NCBI GenBank assembly: GCA_009781175.1 | Contig: WQYQ01000018.1 | Location: 1-64,000 of the forward strand | Source of the DNA: Betaproteobacteria bacterium | GTDB taxonomy: Bacteria; Pseudomonadota; Gammaproteobacteria; Burkholderiales; Rhodocyclaceae | Direction of reading: 5' to 3' | DNA length: 64,000 bases | Part shown: positions 1 through 7,537 of the stretch, one piece after another | How the letters are laid out: each line of letters starts with the position of its first letter | Position numbering within the stretch: the first letter of the stretch is position 1 | Program-made: the position numbers and the translations under genes | The notes under the pieces: generated by a model | Databases searched by the model: none | Seen by the model: the letters and a program-made list of their open reading frames with translations, nothing else | Told to the model about the DNA's origin: nothing

Positions 1-253
1 AGTCGATCGGAGTGTGGGTCAGGTCGCCCGGAACGCTCTACGGCACCAGAGCTTTCCTGAAAGCCTGCGTTGAAAAGCGCAAACGATCCGGAAACATCTG
101 GCGCCCATATTCTTACTGTCTGAGTGATGACGTCGGGCGCGGCGTCGGTTTGCTCTTCGCCACATTTACAGCCTTCCCGAGACGAGCCTTTCCGCGAAAA
201 TCAGCGTTGCCATAAGCCGAAAGGCGATGGGTTTCGCCAAAGGCTCTACCCAT

Positions 254-604
254 TCACCGTGCTTGTTTTCTTAAAACCATACCAAGACCACCTTGCTGAA
301 CAAGGCTGCCGTCTTTCTGAATTTTTAAAATATCAGTTTTTTCGGTTTTTCCATTTTTATCCATGAGTTTGAGATATTCTCCATCGATGGAGTAGGAAAA
401 TTCTCCTTGCTCACTTCCCATTATATAAAAAGTAGCCTTCCTTCCTTGAAATTTAACCGTTACGTTCGGAGGGAAATCAGCCTGATAGGTCCCACTGAGT
501 GTTTTTCCACATGCTGTAAGTGCGAAAGAAAGAATGGCAAGGCCCAGTAGCCAAAAGACGCGGCTCGGCCACTGGGTGAAGAAAGAGCATGGTGCGATAT
601 TCAT
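254..604 (-). CDS. small lipoprotein, function unknown
   Basis: Predicted 116-residue lipoprotein. I start it at the ATG at 604 because an AAAAGGAAAA ribosome site lies just upstream and the protein then opens with a basic, hydrophobic signal peptide ending in a lipobox (LTAC followed by GK). The mature part has about 85 residues, rich in beta-prone stretches (GTYQADFPPNVTVKF, ATFYIMGSEQGEFSYSID). It looks like a small beta-sheet domain exposed in the periplasm or on the outer membrane. I do not recognise the family. The next gene upstream (682-1071) is also a small lipoprotein on the same strand, so the two may form one accessory unit. The DNA looks AT-richer than the metabolic genes to the right, which suggests transfer. 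Confidence 0.65.
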   Translation of the reverse strand: MNIAPCSFFTQWPSRVFWLLGLAILSFALTACGKTLSGTYQADFPPNVTVKFQGRKATFYIMGSEQGEFSYSIDGEYLKLMDKNGKTEKTDILKIQKDGSLVQQGGLGMVLRKQAR

Positions 605-681
605 GATTTTCCTTTTAATGAGCTGAATGGAAACGGCAAGGTCGATGCTTGATGCATCCAGAGCGGGAAATTTGCTTTTAT

Positions 682-1071
682 CTATTTCTCTGCGCTTGCA
701 CACATTTTCATGAAAAGATCATTCGCCATGAAATTGTTTTGAGGAACTCCGTTGATTTCGAATGCTCGATACTCAAAGGTGTTTTTTTCTTTGTTTACGA
801 TGAATTGAACAACGGCTTTCACGGGTTTGGAGTTGAGTGTGATGTTGCCACTCAGATTCACAAACTTCGCCCCTTTATCAGAGACTCCAGAATCCCATGA
901 TGGCTTCTCCATGAAGCCCTTTGCCATCTGATTGACTGTTGCGGTCTGGCATATACCCAACTTGCCATCTTTAACTATGGATACAGTGCTGTCTGAGCAA
1001 GCGGCCAGAACCACGGCAACGACTGCTAGGTCAATGGCATTGATAATGGAATGAAGAATTCGATGATGCAT
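682..1071 (-). CDS. small lipoprotein, function unknown
   Basis: Predicted 129-residue lipoprotein. The start at 1071 is preceded by GAGGGA, and the protein begins with a signal peptide ending in a lipobox (VLAAC followed by SDS). The mature part carries the stretches KLGICQTATVNQMAKGFM and KFVNLSGNITLNSKPVKAVV and looks like a small soluble periplasmic domain. Two further cysteines (in GICQT and MKMCAS) could form a disulfide. I do not recognise the family. It lies 77 bases upstream of the lipoprotein at 254-604 and in the same direction. Base composition is AT-richer than the core genes. Confidence 0.65.
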   Translation of the reverse strand: MHHRILHSIINAIDLAVVAVVLAACSDSTVSIVKDGKLGICQTATVNQMAKGFMEKPSWDSGVSDKGAKFVNLSGNITLNSKPVKAVVQFIVNKEKNTFEYRAFEINGVPQNNFMANDLFMKMCASAEK

Positions 1072-1165
1072 AAGTCCCTCCATATGCGGGGCAAACAAAT
1101 AATGCTCTGATCGCCACGAATAGAACGATTCTCTCCACAGCGATCAGTGGGCGCAGCTTCAGGCA

Positions 1166-1633
1166 CTACCGACTACCGAGCATCATGCCAATATTCATTA
1201 CAAGCAGAACAGTTCCAGCAATTGCTACAAATAGCTTCTGATTCTGCGAGAATTCCTTAATTTCTCCTTTTTGCAGCATGTAAACATTGCCGGCGAGTGC
1301 AATTATAATTGCGGCAGGGGTGATAAATAGAAAAAACAGAACGACAAACACCCTCTTCCGAAACCATGGAACTTGGTTATATGAGGTATAGACTTGCGAT
1401 TCGGAGGAGCCGGAAAAATTGGAAATTGATGTATTTTTTCCAGATGAACTTCCAAGTGCTAAATACACACCTATTGCAGCGCCTTCTCGAATATCAAAAT
1501 CAACCCACATTCCCCTGCTTGGTTGAGTGTTATCCTTCCACTCGGAACCGGCAAATGTATATCTTGAGCCGTCTGGGGTTGATATCACTCCTTCATTTTT
1601 TTGAATTTCGAAATTGAGAATTTGACCTTTCAT
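1166..1633 (-). CDS. membrane protein with cold-shock-like N-terminal domain
   Basis: Predicted 155-residue protein. The ATG at 1633 is preceded by AAGGAAAA. Residues 1-60 (MKGQILNFEIQKNEGVI, DGSRYTFAGSEW, GMWVDFDIREG) resemble the small beta-barrel cold-shock/OB-type domain found at the N-terminus of many small bacterial membrane proteins. A polar Ser-rich linker follows, then two hydrophobic helices (around VFVVLFFLFITPAAIIIALA and LFVAIAGTVLLVMNIGMM). It is probably an inner-membrane protein with the barrel in the cytoplasm. Its function is unknown. It sits in the AT-rich accessory stretch with two lipoproteins. Confidence 0.6.
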   Translation of the reverse strand: MKGQILNFEIQKNEGVISTPDGSRYTFAGSEWKDNTQPSRGMWVDFDIREGAAIGVYLALGSSSGKNTSISNFSGSSESQVYTSYNQVPWFRKRVFVVLFFLFITPAAIIIALAGNVYMLQKGEIKEFSQNQKLFVAIAGTVLLVMNIGMMLGSR

Positions 1634-1734
1634 TATATTTTCCTTTTCTGTAGCAATTAAAAATCTGTATATCTTGCTTGTTTCTAAAAACAGGGATATC
1701 GAATACAACAAAATAACTTGTGCACTCCCTGTCA

Positions 1735-1914
1735 TCAGTGGAATTGCTTCGTATTCGATAATGTGTTTTGCGTCTCCTTTTTCAAATCAGCGAACAGGAA
1801 CTGCGCCGCTTGCGCATCGTTCTCAACCTGCGCGTTCACCTTGTGCACCGCACCGTTTTTCTGCATCCAAGGCGCTCCGGCATACCCGATAGATGAGAGC
1901 CCCCAAAAGGCCAT
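1735..1914 (-). CDS. small hypothetical protein (possible remnant)
   Basis: Open frame of 59 residues on the minus strand, ATG at 1914, stop at 1735. The sequence (GAVHKVNAQVENDAQAAQFL, FADLKKETQNTLSN) has a natural-looking amino-acid mix with amphipathic helical character, unlike the arginine/proline-rich frames that overlap it. There is no convincing ribosome site upstream and an in-frame stop lies just before the start, so it may be the tail of a broken gene. I cannot assign a function. Confidence 0.3.
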   Translation of the reverse strand: MAFWGLSSIGYAGAPWMQKNGAVHKVNAQVENDAQAAQFLFADLKKETQNTLSNTKQFH

Positions 1915-1993
1915 TGCGCAGCAACGCCATTAAGCGCTCGCGGCGAATGTGAACAGGCGCTGTCGAATCCCCCATCAGTGCCCATACCGCGTG

Positions 1994-2212
1994 TCACGGA
2001 TCGGCATATGCCATCCCCCAGGAGTTGGCGTAATCGGGCCAGTGGACGCCACCGCCCAGGCGTCTCGAAGCCGCGACCACTTGGACACCCTGCGGGGCTT
2101 GGTCGAACAACACCTGGGCTTCCCCCGAGGCACCGCACCTGACGCCATGCGGGTTGTCGAGCCGCCAGCACTGCCAAATTCCGACCGTCATCCGACCTCC
2201 TGGGAGGTTCAT
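1994..2212 (-). CDS. hypothetical protein overlapping the lipoprotein upstream (possible frameshifted tail)
   Basis: A 72-residue frame (begins MNLPGGRMTVGIWQCW, ends SWGMAYADP) whose ATG overlaps the stop of the upstream lipoprotein frame in an ATGA arrangement. Two readings are possible: a second, translationally coupled gene, or the mature part of the same lipoprotein put out of frame by a single-base change near 2212-2230. The sequence looks like folded protein, with Trp, Cys and Gly spread evenly. I do not recognise a family. Confidence 0.35.
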   Translation of the reverse strand: MNLPGGRMTVGIWQCWRLDNPHGVRCGASGEAQVLFDQAPQGVQVVAASRRLGGGVHWPDYANSWGMAYADP

Positions 2213-2364
2213 CTTGTCTCCGATGCACAGGGCGGGCCGAACATCGCAACCATCTGTGTCGTTCCGGGCACATTCGCTTGTTCGATCTGCCGCCCGTTGC
2301 CCGCGCAACCAGTGATAGCCACAGTCGCAGCAACGATGGCCGGGATGAGTGACAAGTGGTTCAT
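2209..2364 (-). CDS. very small lipoprotein
   Basis: A 51-residue frame starting at the ATG at 2364, behind a strong purine-rich site (AAGGGGGCAG). It opens with a signal peptide and lipobox (VAITGC followed by AGNG). Only about 30 residues follow the lipid-attachment cysteine before the stop, short for a functional lipoprotein unless it works as a small entericidin-like peptide. Because the frame at 1994-2212 begins exactly on its stop codon, this may be the first half of a frameshifted gene. The gene is divergent from the XRE regulator at 2437 and shares its promoter region. Confidence 0.4.
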   Translation of the reverse strand: MNHLSLIPAIVAATVAITGCAGNGRQIEQANVPGTTQMVAMFGPPCASETR

Positions 2365-2381
2365 GAATCTGCCCCCTTTTA

Positions 2382-2413
2382 TTTATATGAATTAGTGTTT
2401 ATATGAATCAGAG
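2382..2413. promoter_or_regulatory. tandem 16-base direct repeats, candidate operator
   Basis: Two adjacent copies of a 16-base unit (TTTATATGAATTAGTG at 2382-2397 and TTTATATGAATCAGAG at 2398-2413, 13 of 16 identical) lie in the gap between the divergent small lipoprotein (start 2364) and the XRE regulator (start 2437). The spacing and position suit an autoregulatory binding site for that regulator, by analogy with short controller-type XRE proteins. AT-rich promoter elements overlap the repeats. The assignment is inferred from position and repetition only. Confidence 0.4.
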
Positions 2414-2436
2414 CATAACACCTAAAGTGCTGCCTT

Positions 2437-2688
2437 ATGGCAGGCGACTTGGCGGAACGGTTTGGAAAGTGCGTACGGCAACTGCGTACTGATGCCGGAC
2501 TCAGTCAAGTTGTGTTTGGCGAGCGGTGTGGCTTCTATCAAACCTATCTCAGCCGCATCGAGCGGGGGCAGGCGAACCCGACGCTCAACGCGATGGAGGT
2601 CATTGCCAACGCGCTCGGCCTGACCGTCTTTGATCTGTTTGATCTAATGCGGGCAGAACCGGCAAAGGAAAACGGGCAGCAAGCGTAG
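2437..2688 (+). CDS. short XRE-family helix-turn-helix regulator
   Basis: An 83-residue protein that is almost entirely one Cro/CI-type helix-turn-helix domain (residues about 10-70: VRQLRTDAGLSQVVFGERCG, YLSRIERGQANPTLNAME, ALGLTVFDLF). Its size and the SRIERG...NPTL pattern recall controller (C) proteins of restriction-modification systems and short phage or plasmid repressors. No restriction genes are adjacent. The ATG at 2437 has no good ribosome site, so a leaderless or weakly translated message is possible. Tandem direct repeats immediately upstream (2382-2413) are a plausible self-operator. The real target is unknown. Confidence 0.75.
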   Translation: MAGDLAERFGKCVRQLRTDAGLSQVVFGERCGFYQTYLSRIERGQANPTLNAMEVIANALGLTVFDLFDLMRAEPAKENGQQA

Positions 2689-2779
2689 CGAGGGCGAGCT
2701 TGCGAAACCCATGCTGCAGGTGATTGCCACGGGGCTACGAAGGCTGACCTGCAAGACCCACGATCGGGCGTGAATTCAA

Positions 2780-2862
2780 TTCGGGAGCGCGGGCGTCTCG
2801 CCCGCATCTGCCGTTGCGTCTGTGCCGATGTTCATTGCGGGCGAGACGCCCGCGCTCCCGAA
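2780..2862. repeat. 27-base perfect inverted repeat with 29-base spacer (REP-like element)
   Basis: Left arm 2780-2806 and right arm 2836-2862 are exact reverse complements over 27 bases. The core is GCGGGCGAGACGCCCGC, and each arm is also partly self-complementary. The spacer is 2807-2835. It lies in the gap between the XRE gene (ends 2688) and the 3' end of the molybdenum hydroxylase large subunit (stop 2900). It matches the general look of interspersed palindromic elements that occur between genes in GC-rich bacteria. In RNA it would form a very stable hairpin that could stop or protect the transcript coming from 2900. Confidence 0.75.
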
Positions 2863-2899
2863 AACAAGCGGCAGGGAAAGACTTTGAAAGGGGTGTCCC

Positions 2900-5185
2900 T
2901 CAAACCCTGTACCCAAACCTGCTAAACGGCATCGCCCGCAGGCGCTCGCCGGTGGCGGCGAAGATGGCGTTGGCGATGGCCGGCGCCATGGCGGGCAGGG
3001 CCGGTTCGCCCATGCCGGTGGGCGGGAAGTCGGATTCGACGAAATAGACCTCGACGGCGGCGGGCGCGAAGGGGATGCGCAGGATCGGATAAGCGCCGAA
3101 ATTGTGTTCCCGGACGCGGCCATTTTCGATGTTGATCTGCTGCGCCAGCGCCATTGAAAAAGCGTCCACGCAAGCGCCCTGGGCTTGCGATTCGGCGCCC
3201 GCCAGTTCCACCACCTGCCCGACATCGACCGCCACCACCACGCGGTGGATGGTGATGCGCTTGTTGGCGTCCACGCTCAGTTCCACCGCCTGCGCGGCGT
3301 GGCCGGCGTGGGAATAGCACCAGGCCAAGCCCAGGCCGCGCCCCTTGGGCAGGGATTTGCCCCAGCCCGTTTTTTCAGCGCACAGCTTGATGACGCCAAC
3401 GGCGCGCTCGGGATCGAAGTTCACGTCCTTGCTCTTGGGCGCGAGTTCCGGCACCTCGCGGCGCACGGCGTCGATCAAGAATTCCACATGGTCGCGCCCC
3501 GCCGCCAGCGCGAGTTCGTGCATGAAGCCCTGCTGGGCGAAGACCTGCGCGTTATCGCCGGGGGCGCGCCAGGGGCCGGTGGGGGTTTTCAGATCCATCA
3601 GCGTCAGGCCGCGGCGCAGGTTGGGCGCTTTGCACGAATAGGCCAGAAAGCGCGAATAGTCCGCGCCCGCCGCCGGGTTCTTGCCGTCGGCGGTGAAGGT
3701 GATGAAGTGCTCCTGCCAGGCGTCGAGCCGGCCTTGCGGGTCGATCGCGCCCTTGAACTGGTGGTAGCCGGCGGGGCGCAGGAAGTCGTGGGCGAAGTCG
3801 TCCTCACGCGACCATTGCAGCTTGACAGGCCCTTTGACCCGGCGCGCGATGGCCGCCGCCTCGCACATGTAGTCGTTAATCAACCGCCGCCCAAAGCCGT
3901 TGCCAACGCGGGTCTGGTGCACCACCACCTTGTCTTCGGGCAGGCCGAGCAGCGCGGCCACCTGGCTCAAGCCACGGTTCGGCTGCTGGGTGGGGGCCCA
4001 CAGTTCCATCACGCCGTCATGCCACCAGGCGGTGGCGTTCTGCGGCTCCATGTTGGCGTGGGCGACGAAGGGGTATTCGTAATAGGCATCAACGATCTTG
4101 GCGGCGCTGGCGAAGGCGCGCTCCACGTTGCCCACGTCGCGGTCAGGGGCCGGAAATGGGCCGGCGGCGTACTGTTTGGCGCGGGCCGCGAGTTCGCTGG
4201 AAGAATCCCTGGACGCGCCGCTTTCGTCCCACACCACGTTGAGCTTGTCCTGCACCTCGAACGCAGCCCAGGTGTTGCGGGCGATGATGGCGACGCCGGG
4301 CATGACCTCGGTGAGCCGGCCGTTGCCTTCGACCACGAAGGCGTCGATCACGCCGGGTTGCGCCTTGATCTCGTCCAGATTGGCCGACTTGACCTTGCCG
4401 CCCGCCGCCGGGCACTTGGTGAAGCTGGCGTAGACCATGCCGGGCAGCCGCACATCGATGCCGAACAGGGGCTGTCCACACACGATCTTCGCGTCGTCCA
4501 CGCCACGAAAACGCCGGCCCAGCAGGCGGTATTGCCCGCGCGTCTTCAGCTTGAGCGTGGCCGCATCGGGCGCCGGCAGCTTAGCCGCCGCCGCTGCCAG
4601 CGAGCCGTAGGTGGCGCTTTTGCCGCTGGCGGCGTGGGTCAGCACGGAATCCCTGGTCGTGATCTCCGCCGGGTTCACGCCCCATTGCTGCGCGGCGGCG
4701 GCAATCAGCATCGCCTTGGCGGCAGCGCCGGCCTGGCGCAGTTGATCCCAGGCGCGCGGAATCGTCGTCGATCCGCCCGCGCCCTGGTAGCCGTACACCT
4801 TGGCGTCGATCGGCGCCTGCTCCACCACCGTGCGGCTCCAGTCGGCATCCATTTCCTCGGCGATGATGAGGCCCAGCGCGGTCTTGATGCCCTGCCCGAT
4901 TTCAGGCGCTTTGGAATAAACGGTGACGGTGTTGTCGGGAGCCACGCGCACGAAGGCGTTCATGGCCGGCGACTGGCTCGCCGCGCCTGCCGCCTGCGGT
5001 GTCTCAGAATCAGCGCGAGCGCCGCCGGGCAGGTAAAAGCCCAGCGCCAGGCCCGCGCCGGCCAGCTTGAGAAAACCGCGCCGGTCGAGCGGCAAGGCGC
5101 TGGACGACGGGCTGCGCGCTGTGTGCATCCATTCGCGGATGCTGGCGTCGGATTCGGCGAACAGGGAGACGGTGCTGGACGACAT
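2900..5185 (-). CDS. molybdenum hydroxylase large subunit, IorB-like (first copy)
   Basis: A 761-residue molybdopterin-binding subunit of the xanthine dehydrogenase superfamily, closest in layout to isoquinoline 1-oxidoreductase beta subunits. I start it at the ATG at 5185, after an AAGGAG-like site, giving a short N-tail and then a twin-arginine export signal (DRRGFLKLAGAGLALG). The enzyme therefore probably works in the periplasm with bound cofactor. Molybdopterin-binding stretches (AGGSTTIPRAWDQLR, PTGPWRAPGDNAQVF) and the C-terminal GMGEP segment with the expected catalytic glutamate are present. It forms an operon with the 2Fe-2S subunit just upstream (13-base gap). The family hydroxylates aromatic heterocycles or oxidises aldehydes; the substrate here cannot be told. 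No maturation chaperone or electron-accepting cytochrome is nearby. Confidence 0.85.
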   Translation of the reverse strand: MSSSTVSLFAESDASIREWMHTARSPSSSALPLDRRGFLKLAGAGLALGFYLPGGARADSETPQAAGAASQSPAMNAFVRVAPDNTVTVYSKAPEIGQGIKTALGLIIAEEMDADWSRTVVEQAPIDAKVYGYQGAGGSTTIPRAWDQLRQAGAAAKAMLIAAAAQQWGVNPAEITTRDSVLTHAASGKSATYGSLAAAAAKLPAPDAATLKLKTRGQYRLLGRRFRGVDDAKIVCGQPLFGIDVRLPGMVYASFTKCPAAGGKVKSANLDEIKAQPGVIDAFVVEGNGRLTEVMPGVAIIARNTWAAFEVQDKLNVVWDESGASRDSSSELAARAKQYAAGPFPAPDRDVGNVERAFASAAKIVDAYYEYPFVAHANMEPQNATAWWHDGVMELWAPTQQPNRGLSQVAALLGLPEDKVVVHQTRVGNGFGRRLINDYMCEAAAIARRVKGPVKLQWSREDDFAHDFLRPAGYHQFKGAIDPQGRLDAWQEHFITFTADGKNPAAGADYSRFLAYSCKAPNLRRGLTLMDLKTPTGPWRAPGDNAQVFAQQGFMHELALAAGRDHVEFLIDAVRREVPELAPKSKDVNFDPERAVGVIKLCAEKTGWGKSLPKGRGLGLAWCYSHAGHAAQAVELSVDANKRITIHRVVVAVDVGQVVELAGAESQAQGACVDAFSMALAQQINIENGRVREHNFGAYPILRIPFAPAAVEVYFVESDFPPTGMGEPALPAMAPAIANAIFAATGERLRAMPFSRFGYRV

Positions 5186-5198
5186 GGCGCGCTCCTTC

Positions 5199-5648
5199 TT
5201 ACTTCGCAGCGTTCTTGATGGCCTGGCGCAGGCGCACATAGGTTCCGCAGCGGCACAGCGCGCCCGCCATGGCGGCGTCGATGTCGGCGTCGTTGGGGTT
5301 GGGCGTGTGGTTCAGCAGCGCGGTGGCCGTCATGATCTGGCCGGCCTGGCAATAGCCGCACTGCGCCACCTTGGCATCCACCCAGGCTTGCTGAACCTTG
5401 GCGCCGGTGGGCGTGTCGCCGATCGCCTCGATGGTGGTGACGGCCCGCTTGCCGACCGAACCGACACTCACCATACAGGAATGCTCCGCCTTGCCGTCCA
5501 GATGCACCGTGCAAGCGCCGCAACGGCCAATGCCGCAGCCGTATTTGGCGCCGGTCAGGCCAATCATATCGCGCAAAACCCACAGCAACGGCATGTCGTC
5601 AGGCGCATCCACGGTGTGCGACTGACCGTTGATTTGAAGCGTGATCAT
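5199..5648 (-). CDS. molybdenum hydroxylase 2Fe-2S small subunit, IorA-like (first copy)
   Basis: A 149-residue protein of the CoxS/IorA family carrying two 2Fe-2S clusters that move electrons from the molybdenum centre. The N-terminal plant-ferredoxin-type cluster uses Cys38, Cys43, Cys46 and Cys58 (YGCGIGRCGACTVHLDG). The C-terminal four-helix cluster uses Cys97, Cys100, Cys132 and Cys134 (QCGYCQAGQ, LCRCGTY). All eight ligands are intact and the length is normal. It has no signal peptide of its own, as usual; it would be exported with the Tat-bearing large subunit at 2900-5185, whose gene follows directly. Confidence 0.92.
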   Translation of the reverse strand: MITLQINGQSHTVDAPDDMPLLWVLRDMIGLTGAKYGCGIGRCGACTVHLDGKAEHSCMVSVGSVGKRAVTTIEAIGDTPTGAKVQQAWVDAKVAQCGYCQAGQIMTATALLNHTPNPNDADIDAAMAGALCRCGTYVRLRQAIKNAAK

Positions 5649-5742
5649 CGTTTATTCACTCCGCTGAAATTTTTGGAGCAGTCTGGCTTCAAAGCATAGC
5701 GCCATTGGTTGATTTTGACGACGCTATCGCGCTCCGGATTCG

Positions 5743-5785
5743 GAGCCATCGAGCGCGCTGGTGACTCTGGGGAACTCGATGGCTC
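5743..5785. other. 11-base inverted repeat in the gap upstream of the IorA-like gene
   Basis: GAGCCATCGAG (5743-5753) and CTCGATGGCTC (5775-5785) are exact reverse complements separated by 21 bases. They lie between the stop of the AbiEii-like gene (5809) and the start of the IorA-like gene (5648), both on the minus strand. It could be an operator for the molybdenum hydroxylase operon or a weak hairpin ending the toxin transcript. There is no U-run. Confidence 0.3.
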
Positions 5786-5808
5786 GCATCCGTCACGGCA
5801 AAGTCTTT

Positions 5809-6492
5809 TCAACTCAGACCACTCAAGGACTTCGAACGCAGCGTCACATCAGGAAGATTACGCACGGCTTTCACCGCATCGACCAGCGTCTTTTTTTCGG
5901 CGGCAGTCAGTGTTTTCAAGTCACCGTCACCGAAATAAACCAACGCTTTCAGGCTTTCGCTCGGTTGGAAATTCGGCCCGTAAAGCAGGCGCGCGGATGC
6001 GATTCCGTGTGACAAACTCACTCCGGAATTAACCATCGCAGCGACATCGCGATAGTCCTTGGCCTCGGCGCGTTGGAGCACGACTTTGACCTTGGCCGCC
6101 ATCAGATCTTCAAAAGAAGCCACCTGCAAAACACCATCATCGGTGAAATCCGGCTCTCCCACTCGTCCGAAGGCAATCGTGCCGAAAAAGGAGACTTTGA
6201 CGTGCTCCCTTTCGGCGTCGCCGTAGGGGACAAGCACAACCCAAGTGTTGTCGCGATCCTGGAGCGTTGTGGACTGCTCCATAAACGGAAAAGCCGCTTT
6301 GATTGCTTCACGATCAAGCGGCTTTTCAGAAAAGAAATCGAAATCGACCGAATCACGATGTCCCAGCCGCAGTGCAATGGCAGTGCCGCCATACAGCGTA
6401 AACCCCAGATTCGGCGCGTTACTGAGTTCCGGCCACAGGCGTTTTTGGGCAGGAGGCAATATGTCCACGCGGGGCTTGAATTTGCGAGTCAT
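5809..6492 (-). CDS. nucleotidyltransferase toxin of the AbiEii family
   Basis: A 227-residue protein resembling AbiEii/DUF1814-type nucleotidyltransferase toxins. The N-terminal half has the family pattern LYGGTAIALRLGHRDSVDFDFF, with the G-G nucleotide-binding turn and the D-x-D metal site, and later KVKVVLQRAEAKDYRDVAAM. Known members transfer nucleotides to RNA, or otherwise block growth, during phage infection or when the partner is lost. It overlaps the smaller upstream gene (6489-6785) by four bases (ATGA), the usual antitoxin-first order. The pair sits between two unrelated molybdenum hydroxylase operons and looks like an inserted module. Confidence 0.8.
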   Translation of the reverse strand: MTRKFKPRVDILPPAQKRLWPELSNAPNLGFTLYGGTAIALRLGHRDSVDFDFFSEKPLDREAIKAAFPFMEQSTTLQDRDNTWVVLVPYGDAEREHVKVSFFGTIAFGRVGEPDFTDDGVLQVASFEDLMAAKVKVVLQRAEAKDYRDVAAMVNSGVSLSHGIASARLLYGPNFQPSESLKALVYFGDGDLKTLTAAEKKTLVDAVKAVRNLPDVTLRSKSLSGLS

Positions 6493-6785
6493 GCAAATCT
6501 CCGCACAGGCAAAGCCGGAACGTGATCCACACTCGACAGGCCAAGGCGGTAATGCCAGTACGCCCAGGAGCGTTCATTGAACCAACCCGCTTCTGCATGC
6601 ATCAAGACTTCGCGAAGCGCCTCATCACCAACCTGCGCGACAAGCGACTGAACATCGGAGTAGTCGCCGATGTTCATCACTTGGGCGATCACCCGCTCAG
6701 GCATGGCTATAGCTTCTTCTGGCGTTTTCCACCAGATGTACTTGCTGGCAAGCGGCTTCAAGGCTTCTGGACTGATCCGGATCAT
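6489..6785 (-). CDS. putative antitoxin partner of the AbiEii-like toxin
   Basis: A 98-residue protein with no signal peptide or membrane segment, translated just ahead of the AbiEii-like nucleotidyltransferase and overlapping it by ATGA. It contains WWKTPEEAIAMPERVIAQVM and ends WYRLGL-like (YWHYRLGLSSVDHVPALP). Small proteins of this type regularly precede DUF1814 toxins, but it lacks the classical wHTH of AbiEi. I infer the antitoxin role from position and coupling. The start at 6785 is the first ATG of the frame. Confidence 0.6.
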   Translation of the reverse strand: MIRISPEALKPLASKYIWWKTPEEAIAMPERVIAQVMNIGDYSDVQSLVAQVGDEALREVLMHAEAGWFNERSWAYWHYRLGLSSVDHVPALPVRRFA

Positions 6786-7051
6786 GCGAGCATCTCTTCA
6801 ACGCGCTTTTACGGTTTTTGATAAGTGAATTTTATGCCCTCGCAACCGAGATCGCGACACGCTTTTACGCATAGCCGTATTTCAGAGCTTCCCGACAGGC
6901 TCTGGCGATTCGCCCGAAATCTTCTCGTGTTTTTGACCAGAAGCCAAACCGCTTTCCTCGTGTCGTCCTAGATTTAAAGAAGTCACCCTGAGTCTGAGCA
7001 CGCGATTCGAGGTGAGTCACCCGACCGCGGCATAGTCAACCGAGGGCCTCC

Positions 7052-7537
7052 ATGGACGCTAAAAGCTCTATCACTTTCACCCTGAACGGCAAGCAGACGA
7101 CGCTCGAAGCCGATGACGACCGCACGCTGCTTTGGGTCTTGCGCACCGATCTCGAACTCACCGGCGCCAGGTATGGCTGCGGCGAAGGCCCCTGCGGCGC
7201 ATGCACCGTGCTGCTCGACGAGCGCCCGGTGCGCGCCTGCCGCACGCCACTGTGGCAGGTCGCCGGCAAATCGGTGATGACGGTCGAGGGACTCGCGCAG
7301 GACGGCAAGCTGCATCCGCTCCAACAGGCGTTCATCGACCACGGCGCCTTCCAGTGCGGTTACTGCACCTCGGCGATGCTGCTGACCGCCTGGGCGCTGC
7401 TCGCCGAGAACCCGAAGCCGTCGCGCCCCCAGATCGTCGCGGCGATGGACCATGTGCTGTGCCGCTGCGGCGCGCATCAGCGGATTCTCGCGGCGGTCGA
7501 AGCGGTTGCCGCACAGGCATCGAGGAGGCCGTCATGA
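7052..7537 (+). CDS. molybdenum hydroxylase 2Fe-2S small subunit (second copy)
   Basis: A 161-residue CoxS/IorA-type subunit. It has the N-terminal 2Fe-2S ligands Cys43, Cys48, Cys51 and Cys63 (YGCGEGPCGACTVLLDE) and the C-terminal set Cys102, Cys105, Cys137 and Cys139 (QCGYCTSAM, LCRCGAH). It starts at 7052 behind GAGGGCCTCC. It overlaps the large-subunit gene by four bases (ATGA at 7534-7537), so the two are translated together. It is clearly diverged from the small subunit at 5199-5648, so the two pairs are separate enzymes rather than a recent duplication. Confidence 0.92.
   Translation: MDAKSSITFTLNGKQTTLEADDDRTLLWVLRTDLELTGARYGCGEGPCGACTVLLDERPVRACRTPLWQVAGKSVMTVEGLAQDGKLHPLQQAFIDHGAFQCGYCTSAMLLTAWALLAENPKPSRPQIVAAMDHVLCRCGAHQRILAAVEAVAAQASRRPS

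Noticed and set aside
12-366. Two short plus-strand frames at the left edge
   Set aside because: No ribosome site, no recognisable family, and they overlap the minus-strand lipoprotein; bases 1-253 hold nothing I can support.
1836-2395. Several overlapping Arg/Pro-rich frames on both strands
   Set aside because: They contradict the lipobox-bearing frame at 2209-2364 and the frames at 1994-2212 and 1735-1914, which look more like protein.
3185-5218. Long plus-strand open frame (about 677 codons) opposite the first molybdenum hydroxylase large subunit
   Set aside because: Arg/His/Gly-rich composition with no family features. It mirrors the minus-strand gene, which has complete motifs and a Tat signal; GC-rich third positions keep the opposite frame open.
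6865-7020. Minus-strand frame of 51 codons (GTG at 7020) between the toxin pair and the second hydroxylase
   Set aside because: The amino-acid mix is half convincing (KTREDFGRIARACREALKYG) but there is no ribosome site, no family and no coupling; it may be a gene remnant.
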